Assembly (NCBI GenBank): GCA_020091685.1
Contig: CM034606.1
Location: 34,491,874-34,555,873 of the forward strand
Direction: 5' to 3'
Source: Lutjanus erythropterus
Lineage: Eukaryota > Chordata > Actinopteri > Lutjaniformes > Lutjanidae
DNA: 64,000 nucleotides
Shown here: positions 45,913 to 58,800 of the stretch, piece by piece
How the letters are laid out: every line of letters starts with the position of its first letter
Numbering within the stretch: position 1 is the first letter of the stretch
The notes under the pieces: model-generated
What the model was told of the DNA's origin: nothing
Database searches by the model: none
Seen by the model: the letters and a program-made list of their open reading frames with translations, nothing else
Made by a program: the position numbers and the translations under genes

Positions 45913-45923
45913 TTCGCGCGAAA
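45913..45923. promoter_or_regulatory. E2F-like site upstream of cdt1
   Basis: TTCGCGCGAAA is a near-palindromic E2F motif; the minus strand reads TTTCGCGC. It lies 151 bp before the cdt1 start codon. CDT1 is an established E2F target in vertebrates, which supports a functional reading. The exact transcription start is unknown. Confidence 0.6.
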
Positions 45924-46073
45924 CTTCTTTTCTTCTTCCTGTGAAGTGTGAACATTTCCGGATCTATTGTTAATGGAAACTATTTATATCGTTACCGGCT
46001 GCGGTTTACAGTAGAGTAGTGCATTGGTTTTTTCGTTGCGGTTCGTTTGTCCGCCTCAAACAGCAGCAGCAAC

Positions 46074-49000
46074 ATGTCTCAGGCTCGAGTTACGGACTTC
46101 TTCTCCCAGAGAAAAAGAGGCACCGCCGCGCCGGTGAAAGCAGCCAAGCAGCGCAGCAGCGCGGTGGTCGGCCGGGGCTCCTCCAACCCTGCATGCACGC
46201 GACTGAGATCCTCCAAAAATAAAGACGACTCCGTCCACGAAGAGTTTGTCCGAGTTATCGACGAGGCAGTGGGACTAAACCATGAAGAGTCCATCAGCAA
46301 CACCGCCAAACATGCCCCCTCCAGCCCCCGGACACCGAAGAGGAGTTCGGCCGATGCAGAGTTTGACCTCGGGGCAGCTGTGTTTTCAGCCACCGCCGAC
46401 CACAGCACGGCCAAGAAGAGACGGCAACAAGTGGAGGCTGCTACAGAGGCTAAAGCTAACTTCCCGGAGAAAGTCACGAAGAAGAAGGCCAGGAAAAAGC
46501 TGGTCCTCCCTCAGGATTCACCACAGGTCAGTAAACGTGGTTCTGGTTTTAACAGCTTCTTACACACTTTGAGAAAATGTCTGGTCACTGTCTTAAGTTT
46601 TGACCCCAACAAAGATGGCAGCCACAAAACACAGTTTACTTACTTTATGATAACTAGCACGGCCCAAAACGTGGCACCAGTCAGCTGGTAAAATATGCAA
46701 GTGGCTGTTAGATTTGCTTCAGTCACCAGCCAAAAAAACCCCAATGTACTCTATTGATTGACTGGTAAAATTTTAACATTCACTTGCCAGTTGGCTAATA
46801 GACAAAAAAAGTTAACTTTGCAACCGGTTGCCAGCCTGCAAGAAATGAAAACATGATTACATATCCATTCAAATTCTGTGTGTAGTACCCGTGATGACAA
46901 AGAAGACTGGAATAAATATTCTGTTGCTGTAATGTTGTGGTGTTATGATGTTGTGTCCAGGCTGCAGTCCAGACTCTGCCCAGTGAGGTGACACAGCAGC
47001 CTGCAGCTCCAGTGTCTCCTGTGTCTGGACAGACTGCAGAGAACCATGTCCAAACCAGCAGCTCCCCGCGGAGGGCTCAGGTCATCAGCAAGAGCACCAG
47101 AGGACAGACCAGCAAGGTAACCCAGTGTAAACATGTTTCACTGCCGCTAGTGTGCAGTCTGTAGGCTGCTGTGGACGTGACTGAATAGTGGTCATTGTGG
47201 TAATACTGAAAGATTTAATTTAAAAGCCTTAGTGAAGTTATATTCATCAGTGAGCCTGTTTACACCGGGCATTAACATGTGCATGGGTGATGCATGTTAA
47301 TGTTCACACCTGGCTTTAGAAGGAGTCTCCACATGTTTCTCAAGTGACCACTTGTGATCAGATCTCACTTCCTTGTTTTTATATGCAAATAAACACCAAG
47401 CTCAGCACAATTTGGCACTAGAGCAGTTAAACTTGGTTTCTCCTAACTCATCAACTCACAAAATTGTGTTTTGTTTTTTTTTAAATCAGTTGTTACAGAG
47501 TCTGGGGACTCTGTAACCTGTATTGGTTTGCTGTATTAGTAAAGTTTGACATGTTAAAATGCTAAATGTCATCTTTTGTCACAAATTTAGTGTCCAAGGT
47601 GAAATCAGTTGAAACAGTGTGTTCAAATAGCTGCTAAATGTCGACCGGTCAGATGCACTTTAGACACAGAGTAGCCATCACTACAGCGCTGCCTCAAAAA
47701 ACTGACACAATGTTTTTTACAAGGACAGAAGCAATTCATGTTTTGTATATAATGCTGGGTTTAAAAGGCAAAAATGAGAGTCTTCTATAGCCATTTCATA
47801 AAGATAATTAAGTTTCTCCTTGCGCAACAACTCTCTAAATTGAATGATGTTTTTGAAGGGAGTCTGTACTTGTTAAATTGTGAATCTGCTGCTTATCTCT
47901 GCACGTAAGAGAGCCCAGGGGCAATTTGCATCACAGTGAACCAAATGTAAATCAGACAGTTGTTAATGTGGATTTAAAGGACGTCAGCTGAGTGTGGGGT
48001 CCTTCATTATGGCCCAGGACATACTGCATACACAAAGCTGAGAGAATGACCCAGACCACCTCTGAATGAGGCCTGAGCATCTTGGGTGTATGTACATCTC
48101 TACTCAGAACTGTCCACTTGTGATTGGATTACCAACCACACATGTTAAGACCAGGTGTAAACACATTCAATGATGCATTTGGGGACATACTGTTTTGATC
48201 ATGGTGCTGGGTGTGCATGTAACCGGAAAGCCAGCAGTGTGGCTTCATGCAGACGCTCCTGCAAAATACAAGAAAGCACTAGCATCTGGATGGATGGGCT
48301 GGGGCTGCAGAGCTGACTAGCTATGGATGCCAAATATGAAAAGTCTTGGATTTAATAGTTTTTTGAAAATGATAGAGGAAGAGATACATCAGGCCTTAGA
48401 TACACACAATACTTGTTAGTAGTGTGCACTCATTGTTGGTTTGGCTCTGTACATGGGATAAATTGATAACAAGAAAACTGTAGAATATTGACAGACTTCT
48501 CTTTAATATCCTCTGTTCTTTCAGGTTTTGTCTAAAGAGGACATTGCAACCCTCAAGTCTCGCCTCCAGATGATCAGGAAACATGGAGAGGAGAAAACCA
48601 GCACTGCTTCTGCTTCTACATCCTCATCTCCATCTGCTTCTCCTGCTGCTGCAGCACTAACTGTTCCTAAAACTGCTGCACCCATCACCACCTCTGATGC
48701 TAAGGCCCTCAAGTCGACTGTAGCACGAGCCAAAGAGCTCGCAGCTAAAGCTCAGAGGAGGAAGGAGGAGAGGGAGGCCGAGGAGAGCTTGCAGAGGGAG
48801 ACACAGGCCCAGGCCCAGGACAGGTGAGTGTCGCGCTACATTGTCAGCAACACTGTGTCCTGCTAAGTCCAAATGAGAAGCTAAAGTGCTTTTTTCCCCC
48901 TCTTGTGTCCCTCAGTACTGAGCAGCCAGCGTATCAGCGGTACCACACTCTCGCCCAGGCGGTCCCTCCAGGCCTCTCCCTGCCGTACCAGTACAAGGTG

Positions 49001-52000
49001 CTGGCTGAGATGTTCAGGAGTATGGACACGGTGGTCGCCATGCTGCACAACCGCTGTGAGACAGCTACCTTCGCCAAGATCAAGCAGGGAGTTCAGGACA
49101 TGATGCACAAGTAGGTGGAAGGATGGAGGCATGCTCTGGTTGTATTCTCCGATCTAAATGAGGACAAGTGTCTCTAGAACTTGTGACGCAGGAGTTTTAA
49201 ATTTAGTCGCCTATTGAAAATTGTCATATTTTAGTGTTTTGATTTAGTCCGTGAAACTTAGTTTTAATTTGAATTCTAATTTTCTACTACTTCTACTACT
49301 GTGACCAAACTTAGGTTGTCCTACTGAACAGAGCAAACTATTTCATGCTGTCTTTACTCATCAAGGCATAATTAATAGAGACTTCTTCTTACTTTCTGTA
49401 GTCAATGTTTTTTCATTTCCATTGTTATGATTTAGTCATTAAATTAATCACTACATAGAACAGCCCTCTACATATTTCACTTTGGTTTCCTGTAGGTTAG
49501 AACTGTCTGTCAGGCTGCATAGACTAATGTTTGTTTCTTTTCTTTGTCCGTCTTGCAGGCGGTTTGAGGAGAGCCACGTGGGTCAGATAAAGACTGTGTT
49601 TCCTGAGGCGTACACATTCAGACAGGAGAAGAACATCCCAACCTTCAACAGTAGCATTAAGAAGGGCAGCTACCAGCTCACTGTGGAGCCCGTCATCTTC
49701 TCTGGTTAGAAGACCACACCAGTTTCTACTTCTTCTCAAAATATTCAACATTGGCTTATTTTAAAATGTTATTGCTTGGATCACTTCACCTTTATCAACC
49801 AAATGGTCTAACTGTTGGTCCCTTTTGTGATCATGTGTTCACTGATCTACCTTCGTGTGTATGGTTTCCTCCACAGACCAGAATGAAGCACGTCCTGTCC
49901 TGACAGCCTCTCGTCTCCTGGACAGAAGACACATCTTCCACCAGAACCTGGTCTCCATCGTCAAACAGCATCACAAGGTCAGCAGCTACTACAGATTAGC
50001 CTCCATTTGGTTTTATATAGTGAGAGTCACAACTAAGCTGGTTGTCTCCTTTGACACATGGAGAAATGATTAGTTCTAGCTTTAAACTCTCCTCTCTGTG
50101 TGCAGGTCTTCCTGTCCTCGTTGGTTCCTCCGGTGTCTGTTCCAGAAGACAAACTGACCCGCTGGCACCCTCGCTTCAATGTGGACACTGTCTCAGCTGT
50201 CCAGACGAGCTCACTGCCTCAGCCTCCTCAGACTGAGAGACTGGCCACAGCTCAGGAGGTGCTGGACAAGGCCCGCTCACTCATCACACCCAAGGTACGG
50301 ATCAGTGTTAAAGTGGTCACACAGCTGCTGTTCTCAACATCTGTTGTATTTTAGATGAATTATACGTAATGACTGGGTAATAAAGTCATGCTTATGTTTG
50401 TAATGCCATGTTAATCCAGTATTGTCAGCACTACTGTGTCTCAGTAGCGTATGTTGTTGTGTTGTCCTTTGTTCAGATGGAGAAGGCCCTGGTGTCTCTG
50501 GCTCAGAAGACAGAAGCTAACGCTCCAGAGAGTAAAGAGCCAACGTCTCCACAGAACTCACCTGTCCCCCAAACACCAGCTGCTCAAGTCCCAACTGCCC
50601 TGAAAGGAGTGTCCCAGTCCCTGCTGGACAGGGTAAGTACAGGCTACGCTTTATGGGGTGTATTGGTTGAATTTGCCCCATCAGAAATCAGTGATTTATC
50701 ATCTGGTTTCTTTGTGTTTCAGATACGGGCAAAGGAGGCCCAGAAGCTCCAGGCAGCCATGACTCGAAACCCCGCCCAGGAGGACCGCCTACTGATGATG
50801 TCACGTCTCCCCGAGCTGGCCAGGATTCTCCGGACCGTTTTTGTGGCAGAGAAGAAACCAGCTTTAATCATGGAGGTGGCCTGTAACAGGATGGTGGCCA
50901 GCTACAGATCTGCTCTCAGCACAGGTGGGTTCAAACAACAGGAGAGAACAGCAACAGTGCTGGGTGGAAGCTTGTAGTTGTCAGTTACTGTGACAAGCCA
51001 CAGTGTTTTCTGTTTTATTTTTGACCTGTCGAAATCAGGGCTGTAGTCAACCAAAGAAAATGCTGGTTAACTGAAATGCTACCTACTCTAATCAAGTGGA
51101 AGTTACCTCTAGATAAATTAAATCAGCAACTGTGCACTGCGTGACTCTACCTGCAGCCTAAATGGGTGCTAATTAAAGTTACACATCATATCAGAGCAGC
51201 TTCTGTGCTTGTTGTGATCTGTGCTGGTACTTTGACATGGTGTCTACTAGTTGAAAATTGTCTTATTCATAAGAAATATTATTTCTAACTCAGTTTAATC
51301 AGGTCTGCATATGTCCTTTCCACCCATGAAAATAATGGCTTAAGAAGCACTTCTGTCCTTATAAATGAGAGCAGTCCAGCCAGGTACTTTGCTCCTGCAT
51401 CATGCTGCCATATCTGCCCCTTTCTGGTTAAAAACAACAGCTGTAATTTGACTGGCGGTCAATGCTGTTTCAAGGTCTTTGTCAGTTTAAAGACATAAAA
51501 TAAGAAGACCACATCACCTTTGATCTGTTAGGAGCCCAAATCCTCTGGCCAGTCAGGTGATGTTGTGTCTCTGCAGATCAATAATCAGTGTTATTACATA
51601 GGAAAAAAATCAGAAATGGGGGATGGTGAGTGTCTGCCTCCATCAAAGTGGAAGAACGCCTCCACTGAGTGGTCAGAGGTGGTACATCCTGACATATACA
51701 AGTACCTTATTGAATCTCCAGGTGATGTATTTCTGACATCTGTCACTTTTTAAGACACTATATTACATTGCCAATATTGACATGCATGAAAATGACACTA
51801 GCCTCTATGTTTGCCGCTGGCACCCTAACAGCGTTTGTTCTCACCCAAAATGCAGCATGGTTGAGTAAAGTAACATTTGGCTGTTCTCAATGATCAAAGT
51901 AACACCAGTGACGGTCTGACCAATGAGAATTTGGTTTGATAAGAGCATAACGACCATCCAAGGTGTCAGCACTAATAGAAATCTAGACGGACACATTCAC

Positions 52001-52258
52001 TAGTATTCTGTAGTAGTAAACCTGTTGCTGTCCTCTAATTTTGTTCAGAAAAGAACTGTTATTTGATTAGTTGTTCCTCTTCTCTATTGAACAGGTGAAA
52101 TGGAGAAACATCTCCGTCTGCTTGCAGAAGTGGCTAATGATTGGCTGACCATTCATCCAATCAGGAAGGACTTCTACCTGAAGTTGAACAAGAACACAGA
52201 GATCAGCGTCGTTGTGGATAAACTGAACTGCAGACTAAAAGAAGAGGAGAGGATCTGA
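46074..52258 (+). CDS. cdt1: cdt1, DNA replication licensing factor Cdt1 (complete, 10 exons)
   Basis: Cdt1 loads the MCM2-7 helicase onto ORC-bound origins in G1 in the nucleus and is inhibited by geminin. Coding exons: 46074-46526, 46961-47116, 48525-48823, 48916-49110, 49559-49704, 49877-49977, 50106-50294, 50477-50632, 50723-50924, 52095-52258; they sum to 2061 nt (686 residues), longer than human (546). All junctions are GT-AG and keep frame. Residues 3-10 are QARVTDFF, followed by basic residues: the PCNA-binding degron (with TD and a basic residue at +4) that directs CRL4-Cdt2 destruction in S phase. A disordered, basic and Ser/Ala-rich region runs to about residue 300. Residues about 305-480 form the geminin-binding winged helix ([27 protein letters not shown]). 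Residues about 566-686 form the C-terminal MCM-binding winged helix (RIRAKEAQK-type start, LPELARILR). I see no human-like RRL cyclin motif near the N-terminus. The exon 5 donor (GTTAGA) is weak. Confidence 0.96.
47257..48163. mobile_element. Inverted-repeat DNA element inside cdt1 intron 2
   Basis: The ends are inverted: about 23 bp beginning TGTTTACACC at 47257 and the complementary sequence ending GGTGTAAACA at 48163, with three mismatches. The 907 bp interior has no transposase. This explains why intron 2 (1408 bp) is the largest in cdt1. Confidence 0.6.
51415..51857. mobile_element. MITE in cdt1 intron 9 (second copy of the 18596 family)
   Basis: It shares a long interior with the element at 18596-18931, including TGTGTCTCTGCAGATCA and TCTGTCACTTTTT. 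Its ends are decayed versions of the TTTGGGTGAAAAC inverted terminus. It accounts for much of the 1170 bp last intron. Confidence 0.6.
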
Positions 52259-52761
52259 GAGACAATAATGACTGATGTGAACTGTTCGCCTTCATCACGT
52301 CCAGCACACACTGAAGACTAGCTGTCATATTTTTAGTGAATTTCACTGGCTTGTTGGCAGCAGGCACATGTGTCTGACATGTTAGACACAGTGTGATTTG
52401 TGGTATGTCCTGCGCTCTATGCTGTCAGTATGAAATTAGTCACAGGTGGATCTATGCACAGCTGAAGGACACCAGTTTGTCCCAAACTCCTGTGGCCTCA
52501 TGGGACAGACCAGACCTGGTTCTGGTACTCCTACCTTCTCCTGTTGTAAACAGGCTGTTTTAACTACACTTGTGTTATAGTGATGTTTTCTGTTGTATTT
52601 TTTTGTACTAGTGTGCTTCCAGTCTTTTTAGGCACCAAATTTTCTACAGTGTAGAACTGAGATGTTTACATTTTTAAAGGTCACTGTTTGATCATGTTTA
52701 AGAAATACAAGCTTTTGTCAGAGCTCTGCTGCCTCCATATTTTTTTCTGTGAATACAGTGT

Positions 52762-52767
52762 ATTAAA
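52762..52767 (+). terminator. Possible cdt1 polyadenylation signal
   Basis: ATTAAA about 504 bp after the cdt1 stop codon, in AT-rich sequence. It is the first plausible signal I see downstream, but the transcript end is not directly shown. Confidence 0.35.
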
Positions 52768-54419
52768 TATGGCAATCCATAAATCAAAGGCAATGATTAT
52801 TTTAATTATCTGAAGATTGGAAGGTGTTTCTGTCTAGATTTCAGAAGAGAAAAGGAAGGCGTGGTTAAAGTGGTAGTAAGGAAAACAGTTTTTTACTAGA
52901 ATAAGGCTGCATTTTGAGGTTCCTGCCTTCAACACAATACAGCAGAGGAGAATGGAGTTTAATTTGTGCAATTGTGTATTCAGGCCAATGTAGGTTTAAA
53001 AAAATAAATTGGAGCTGGCGAGTTGGGTCATGTTTTGAGATTAAAGTTGTGCGTTCACTCAAACTCAAATTTCAGAAAAGACAAATTTTGTCAAGGAAAA
53101 TTATTGTTTCACTTTGCAATGTTTGATCAACCACAGATGCTGCTGCTTGCTATGCATTATGCCTGCATCAAACTGTAACTGATCAGATAATATATATGTT
53201 TGCAATAAGGAAACACTTGAGGATCATTTAACTTGATCTGTCGTTTTGTGTCCTGCTGTACCACAGATTCTGTTTAAATTGCCCATACATGTAAGCAGCC
53301 GTATCCTGCCACGTATTCATTATCTTGCACTTCCTGATGCACAAAAGCTGTCGCATCATCCAAATCAACTAAGTTCTATGCAAAACGACTAACTGATTTA
53401 GATGGATGATTTTTTGCTACCAACTCCTCTGATAATATTGTCATGATCACAATATGAATTTATGTTATGTTTCCATTATGGTATTATTTTTTAGCATGAA
53501 AAAAAGAAGATATTGTGGATAATATATGGCACACTGCTTTAAAACTGCAACAATAATCAGTCTGTTATTTCCTGCATAGATTTATTATATCAACATGTGA
53601 TACAAACAAAAACACCAAAAAATGATGCATTAAGGACGAAAGTGTTGATAATCACAAGCTGATCACAGGAAACCTGCATCAGTGAAAAGAAAACTTGGTC
53701 AAAGAGTCACTTTTCACAAAAAAGAATCAATCCAGATGAATTACCACTTTGGTCAAAAAAAAAACCTGAGCATTTAATCTTATTTAATGTGTTTGTCATT
53801 TTGCCTCTAACTTTGACTTGGCTTTTTGATGTGCTGAAAGGGGACGGACGGCTGGGACCTGTCTGTGTGGAGTTTTCCTGTTTTCCGTCCAAAAACACAT
53901 GCATGTCAGGTCAATGGTGACTCTAAACTGCCTGCAGGTGTGAATGTGAGCTGGGATTCACCCTACAACCATGCAAAGAATGAGCGGTTATAGATAACAG
54001 ATGGACTGTGATGAAAAGTGTCACAATTTTTTCCACCGGCTATATGTTAGAAAACAGACAAAGATGATGGAATCATATTAGGAGCTTCTTAAGACCTTAA
54101 TTCTGAAATAAAGATTAATAACAACCAGGCTACAGATCAAGTTTGCTAAATATTCATGTATTTTGTTGTTCATTAGCCAGTTTAACACACTACATATAAA
54201 CACGTTCCTGTGCTTTAAAATTAAACTGACGCACCACCTTCTTAAAGCAGTGCAAGTGAGGTCAGTCAGTGAGAAACAGATAAAATGTTCTGCCTTGTTA
54301 GCTAATATCAGTCCATCCATCGACCGACATATCAGTCAGATATTGTCACAGTTATATATTCCCCATGTTAAACGACCACAGTTTTTGCTCTTGTGTGCGT
54401 TTGTGTTCATGCTAATTTG

Positions 54420-55180
54420 CTAAAAAAAAAAGGGGGGTGTGGTAATGCGAGTGGCCTATCACAAAAAGGCGCCATGGATTTACATAACAGTTTGTCGTAG
54501 ACTCTGACTGATGCCCCGCCTCCTACACTTTAGCCACACCCCCTTTCATAACTAATTAAACGTTTATCATAGATTCTTGTAGGAGGCATCACTGGTCTTA
54601 GCAGAGTTCCTGTTTCAATGGAGCGAGTTAGCCCCGCCCCTTACATGTAACACACGCCTCCTCTATAACTCATGAATCGGTACAGAGCTTTATTTGATCA
54701 TTTTTTAAGTTCAAGTTTTATTGTATTTTCAGTCACTATTTCCCATCCATTTGCAACCACAGTTTTCGCACTAGAAAGCTGATATTTGTCATGAAGATCG
54801 ACTGTGCGTTTGTGCTCATGCAAACTGACAAAGGGGGCGTGGCTGTGGGAGTGGCCTATAACAAAAAAAGCACATAACTTCTAAACAGATTCATGTACCA
54901 TGACCAAACACATGAACTGTTCATCAGAAACTTGTGGGAGGCATACAATTTTATTGGTGACAGATAGCCACGCCCCCACATTTTAGACACACCCCTTTCA
55001 TTTCTCTTAAACTGTTTTAGGCACTTGTGGGAGGCATCGCTGCATTTTTCATTGGTGAAGTTTAACCAATAGTTTAGCCACGCCCCCTTCCATAACTTAT
55101 GAACTATTTGCTCCAGAGCCTTACTGCAGGCATCATTGGACTTTTTTCACTCCTTATAGTATAGCCATGTGACTGCATGC
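54420..55180. repeat. Degenerate repeat block with recurring CACGCCCC and GGAGGCATC motifs
   Basis: At least four imperfect units of roughly 120-200 bp each carry, in order, a TTAGCCACGCCCCC-like box, CATAACT...AAC, and a GTGGGAGGCATC-like box. Two GGGGGCGTGGCTGTGGGAGT-like boxes occur on the opposite strand sense (near 54435 and 54835). It looks like an old dispersed element with internal tandem structure. Confidence 0.6.
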
Positions 55181-55806
55181 ACATGTGGATGTATGCACAA
55201 ACATACATTGCAATAGCTTGTCGCAGCTATTAAGAATTTGCAGTTGTTTTAAATTTATAACTATTTATAATTATTAAAAATACCTGTGTAGTTTACTGTT
55301 TCAGCACCCTGATGCCATTTTGGACAATAAAGTTTGTTGTTAAATTGTAAAATTTGATGAGCACATTAGAGGTATTGCTGCAAAAAATGAATAATTCTGT
55401 ATATTTTACTCTACACATACATATAGACATGAAGAATGTTGGCCTAGATATCTACATTTAATTTCATTTTACTCTCTAATATCAGTATCGGCCCCGAAAA
55501 TCCAGCATTGGTCAGATAATTGTAAGACTCTTTAAGGATCTGTGGAAACCAAGCCTTCTCCCTTTCATTACCCCAGAGCATCCTGGGTAAGACTCCAGCC
55601 CTCGCAACCAAAACATTAATAGATACATGTATGAAATAATAAATAAACATTTTATAATCTAGCACTGAATGAAACTGTAAAAACTGATTGAAATGACAAT
55701 GGCTGTAAAAGTGTGCGTGCGTTGGAGAGGTTTCTTGTCTTGTGGCGGTGACACCTGACTAAAGGAAAGTCCAACATAGCAGCTGTTGCGGCGGCGGCAG
55801 TGCTGG

Positions 55807-58800
55807 TCAGTACTGGACCAGAGAGAACATGCTGTAAGGTTTGAGTTTGTCGCTGCCGTTCAGTTCTTTGAGCTCGATCACAACCATGCAGCCCAGAATC
55901 TCCGCCTGCTGCTTCTTCATCAGCTCACAGGCTGCATACAACGTCCCTGCAACACACAAACACACCTGAATGTTACTTTTTCCCCTCACAATTTTTTTTA
56001 TTATTAATTGGGTACCAGTGTTTTCGAAGTACAATCCACATTTTACATCCATTCTTCATCAGACCGTGAGGTAGGAAGTAGGAAAGAACTGTAATGTCTG
56101 TTTATCTGTCCTCAGGAGACTGAAACAGAGCAGCTCTTCTGCTTGCACTCCGCTTTGCTTACATTCTTTTGTGGATATACTTGTTTTTTTCTGCTAAAAG
56201 CTACAGAAAGTGGATCCTGGATACTTAGAAATCACTGGGACTTTAATTTAATTTAATACAGGGGGCTACTGCCATATTTTCACCACTTTTCCACCTCTTC
56301 AGTTCTGTGTGAGCAGGGCTGAGAAACAGTAAAAGCCTTTTGCTGTGTCTGTGACTGGAGACATGTGATTAGGACAAGGACAGGATATATGGGAATACAT
56401 CACATGTGGAGCATGCTGACTTGGCTGACACAATCCCATGGATATGTCCCGACGCCACTGGATCAGCTGCAGAGGCTCCCAAATGACCCTTCTTACTGGG
56501 ACGGGGACTGGTGCTCGACCAAAACCATTAACTCCAGCCTGGACTTGGGCTGATTGCTGCAGCTTTCCAGTAGTAGATGCATAACTTATTGTTAAGATCA
56601 TCTGCAGCTGTTGTTTTAGATTGGTCTGCTTTTGTTTTGTTTGCTTTTTAAATGCAATTTCAGTAATGTTTTTAACTATTTATTGTCCTGCTTTTAGATT
56701 TTGTATTTTTATGTTCCTGTAAAGCACCTTGAATTGCCTTGTGTCTGAATGGTGCTGTATAAATAAACCTGCCTTGCAATGAAGAGCAGCAACAGCTTTT
56801 TTTGATTTTTTCTCCCACATGTCAAAAACAGGAAGGAACTTAGGCAACAACTCTATGGCAAGAAGGTTTTAAACAATGATACGATGGTAGAGGGCTCAGT
56901 GGTTGACTACTGTTTGGACCAACCCTACATCACACAGTACTTTTTGTTAAAAATAAGTAAATAAATAAAGGTGGAGGCATCTGTTTTTACACTAACAGTG
57001 GCTAGTGTAAGAACGTGTCAATGATTTGAACACTGCTCTCCTGACCTGGAATCTTTTTTCATTAATGGAAAACTCATTTACTCCCCTCTGAATTTGTTTC
57101 ATTCTCTCTGGTCAGTGTTTTATTCCACCACAGGCCAAACTGCAGGACACACAGCAGATGCAGAAAGGACAAACTCTGACTCCTTACTTACTGCCCTGAA
57201 ACTGTGACTTTACAAATGAATGTGATTATAATACTGTTGTCTTGTTAACTGGCCGCCAAATCCACAATGTCTGCAGCAAAAAGACATATTATTAGTTAGT
57301 TTCCTCTCTGTGTGCTCAGACTGAATCCAGTAGGAACATGATGTTACAGAGCTGATGTAATCGGTGGATCTCTCACCTCCAGTTGCCAGCAGGTCATCAA
57401 TGAGCAGAACTTTCTGTCCTGGAGCCACAGCGTCCTCCTGGATCTCTGCCTCCGCCTGCACCAACACAAGTCAACACTGTTCATCAGACTGACTGATGTG
57501 GAGCATCATGGTGAGGGACCGACACTGCTCAGGACTGAGGGACCAACGAAAAGAGACTTGTGTTCTTTACCTTCCCGTACTCCAGATCATACGCCACAGA
57601 GACGGTGGGCCCGGGCAGCTTGCCTTTCTTTCTGACCAGGACGAATCCGACGCCGAGCCGCTGGGCGAGCAGAGGTCCAAACAGGAAACCACGGGCATCT
57701 AAACCTGCATGCATACGCAATTCATTCATTAATTCATTAAAACCTCTGGCCCAGCAACAAATTACAGAGCCAAAACCAAACTGATGTAATGTATGAAATG
57801 CATAAGGCCATCTGATGCTGTCAAAGGTTTTTCTTCTAATGATGCAGCTATTATTGTGAGAGTAAGCAAGTTATCCCCCAACAGGATCTGAAAAACACTC
57901 CAACAAGGTGTGTCAATGGGCTTCATGCAAGAAAACATTTACAAACAAATGTTCTTGTTTTCTTGTAACTGAAGATCACTAGTTTGCTTTATTTTCTTAC
58001 CTACGATCAGATCAACCTGCTGGTGATTCTTCCTCACATGTTCTTCAAACAGGTCAATCACTGCAGTCAGAGCAGCTGGATCCTTCAGAATGGGACAGAT
58101 ATCTCTGCATGATGCGCACACACACACACACACACACGCACACACACATTACATCAATATTATCCAATCATATACACTGAGGTGTGAAACACATTTCCTA
58201 GATGGAGACAGTCAGGTTTATCCCTGCTAACAGTGAGATGGAGGAAAATGACACAAACAGAACAAACAAACAATGTGAACCTGAGCTTCATACTGTAATC
58301 AACCATCAATATTGTATTATATTTTCAATGTTCTGGTATCTCCAGGTGAATTCAAATCCATTGTCACTGATTAATAACCACACTGACTGTGTTTGTACAT
58401 GTTTTATTATTATTAGGATACTTTGTTCCTGCAGTGCAAACACACACGTATATATCATTTATTTATTTATTATTTTATTATTATATTTTATATTATTATT
58501 ATTAGTTTTTTTATTTATATAATTAATATTATAATTAATTAGAGCTATCATTGCAATATTGGTCAATATGTCCCCATTATCATTCTTGGAATCAGCCTCA
58601 AAAATCCAGTATCACTTCTAATTATAAATAACTAGAAATTAAAAAACACACACACGCACACAGAACACATATATGTAAAACTTGAGGGAAACAGGTCAAA
58701 TATACATAAAATGCAGCCTATTAAAGTAAAACAAAAAAATAAAAACATTTTGCACTAGGTTCTGAAAAATAAAAAAAATGAATGAATGCGTAGACAACAA

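Larger units (their letters stand above)
40446..46073. other. piezo1-cdt1 divergent intergenic region
   Basis: It holds the piezo1 promoter side (40446-41260, GC-richer near 40500), the repeat 41331-42210, a hAT-like end near 42890-42972 (AGGCCTTGAGTTTGATACA), a repeat with AGTATGCC and CAGTATGC motifs at 43150-43520, a repeat fragment at 45190-45330 shared with 38318-38360, an AAT microsatellite, and the cdt1 promoter. From 43530 to 45180 I see nothing definite. Confidence 0.6.
52259..55806. other. cdt1-aprt convergent intergenic region
   Basis: This region holds the 3' UTRs of both genes and repeats. 53860-54000 resembles the tail of a known fish retroposon (TGTGTGGAGTTTTCC near the start, GAGCGGTTATAGATAA near the end). 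54420-55180 is the CACGCCC repeat block described separately. 55240-55530 is shared with 34400-34690. A minus-strand ATTAAA at 55457-55462 could end aprt, about 350 bp past its stop. I see no gene. Confidence 0.6.

Noticed and set aside
46079-46477. 132-codon antisense frame in cdt1 exon 1
   Set aside because: A shadow of the GC-rich coding exon; the sense strand has the PCNA degron and correct splicing.
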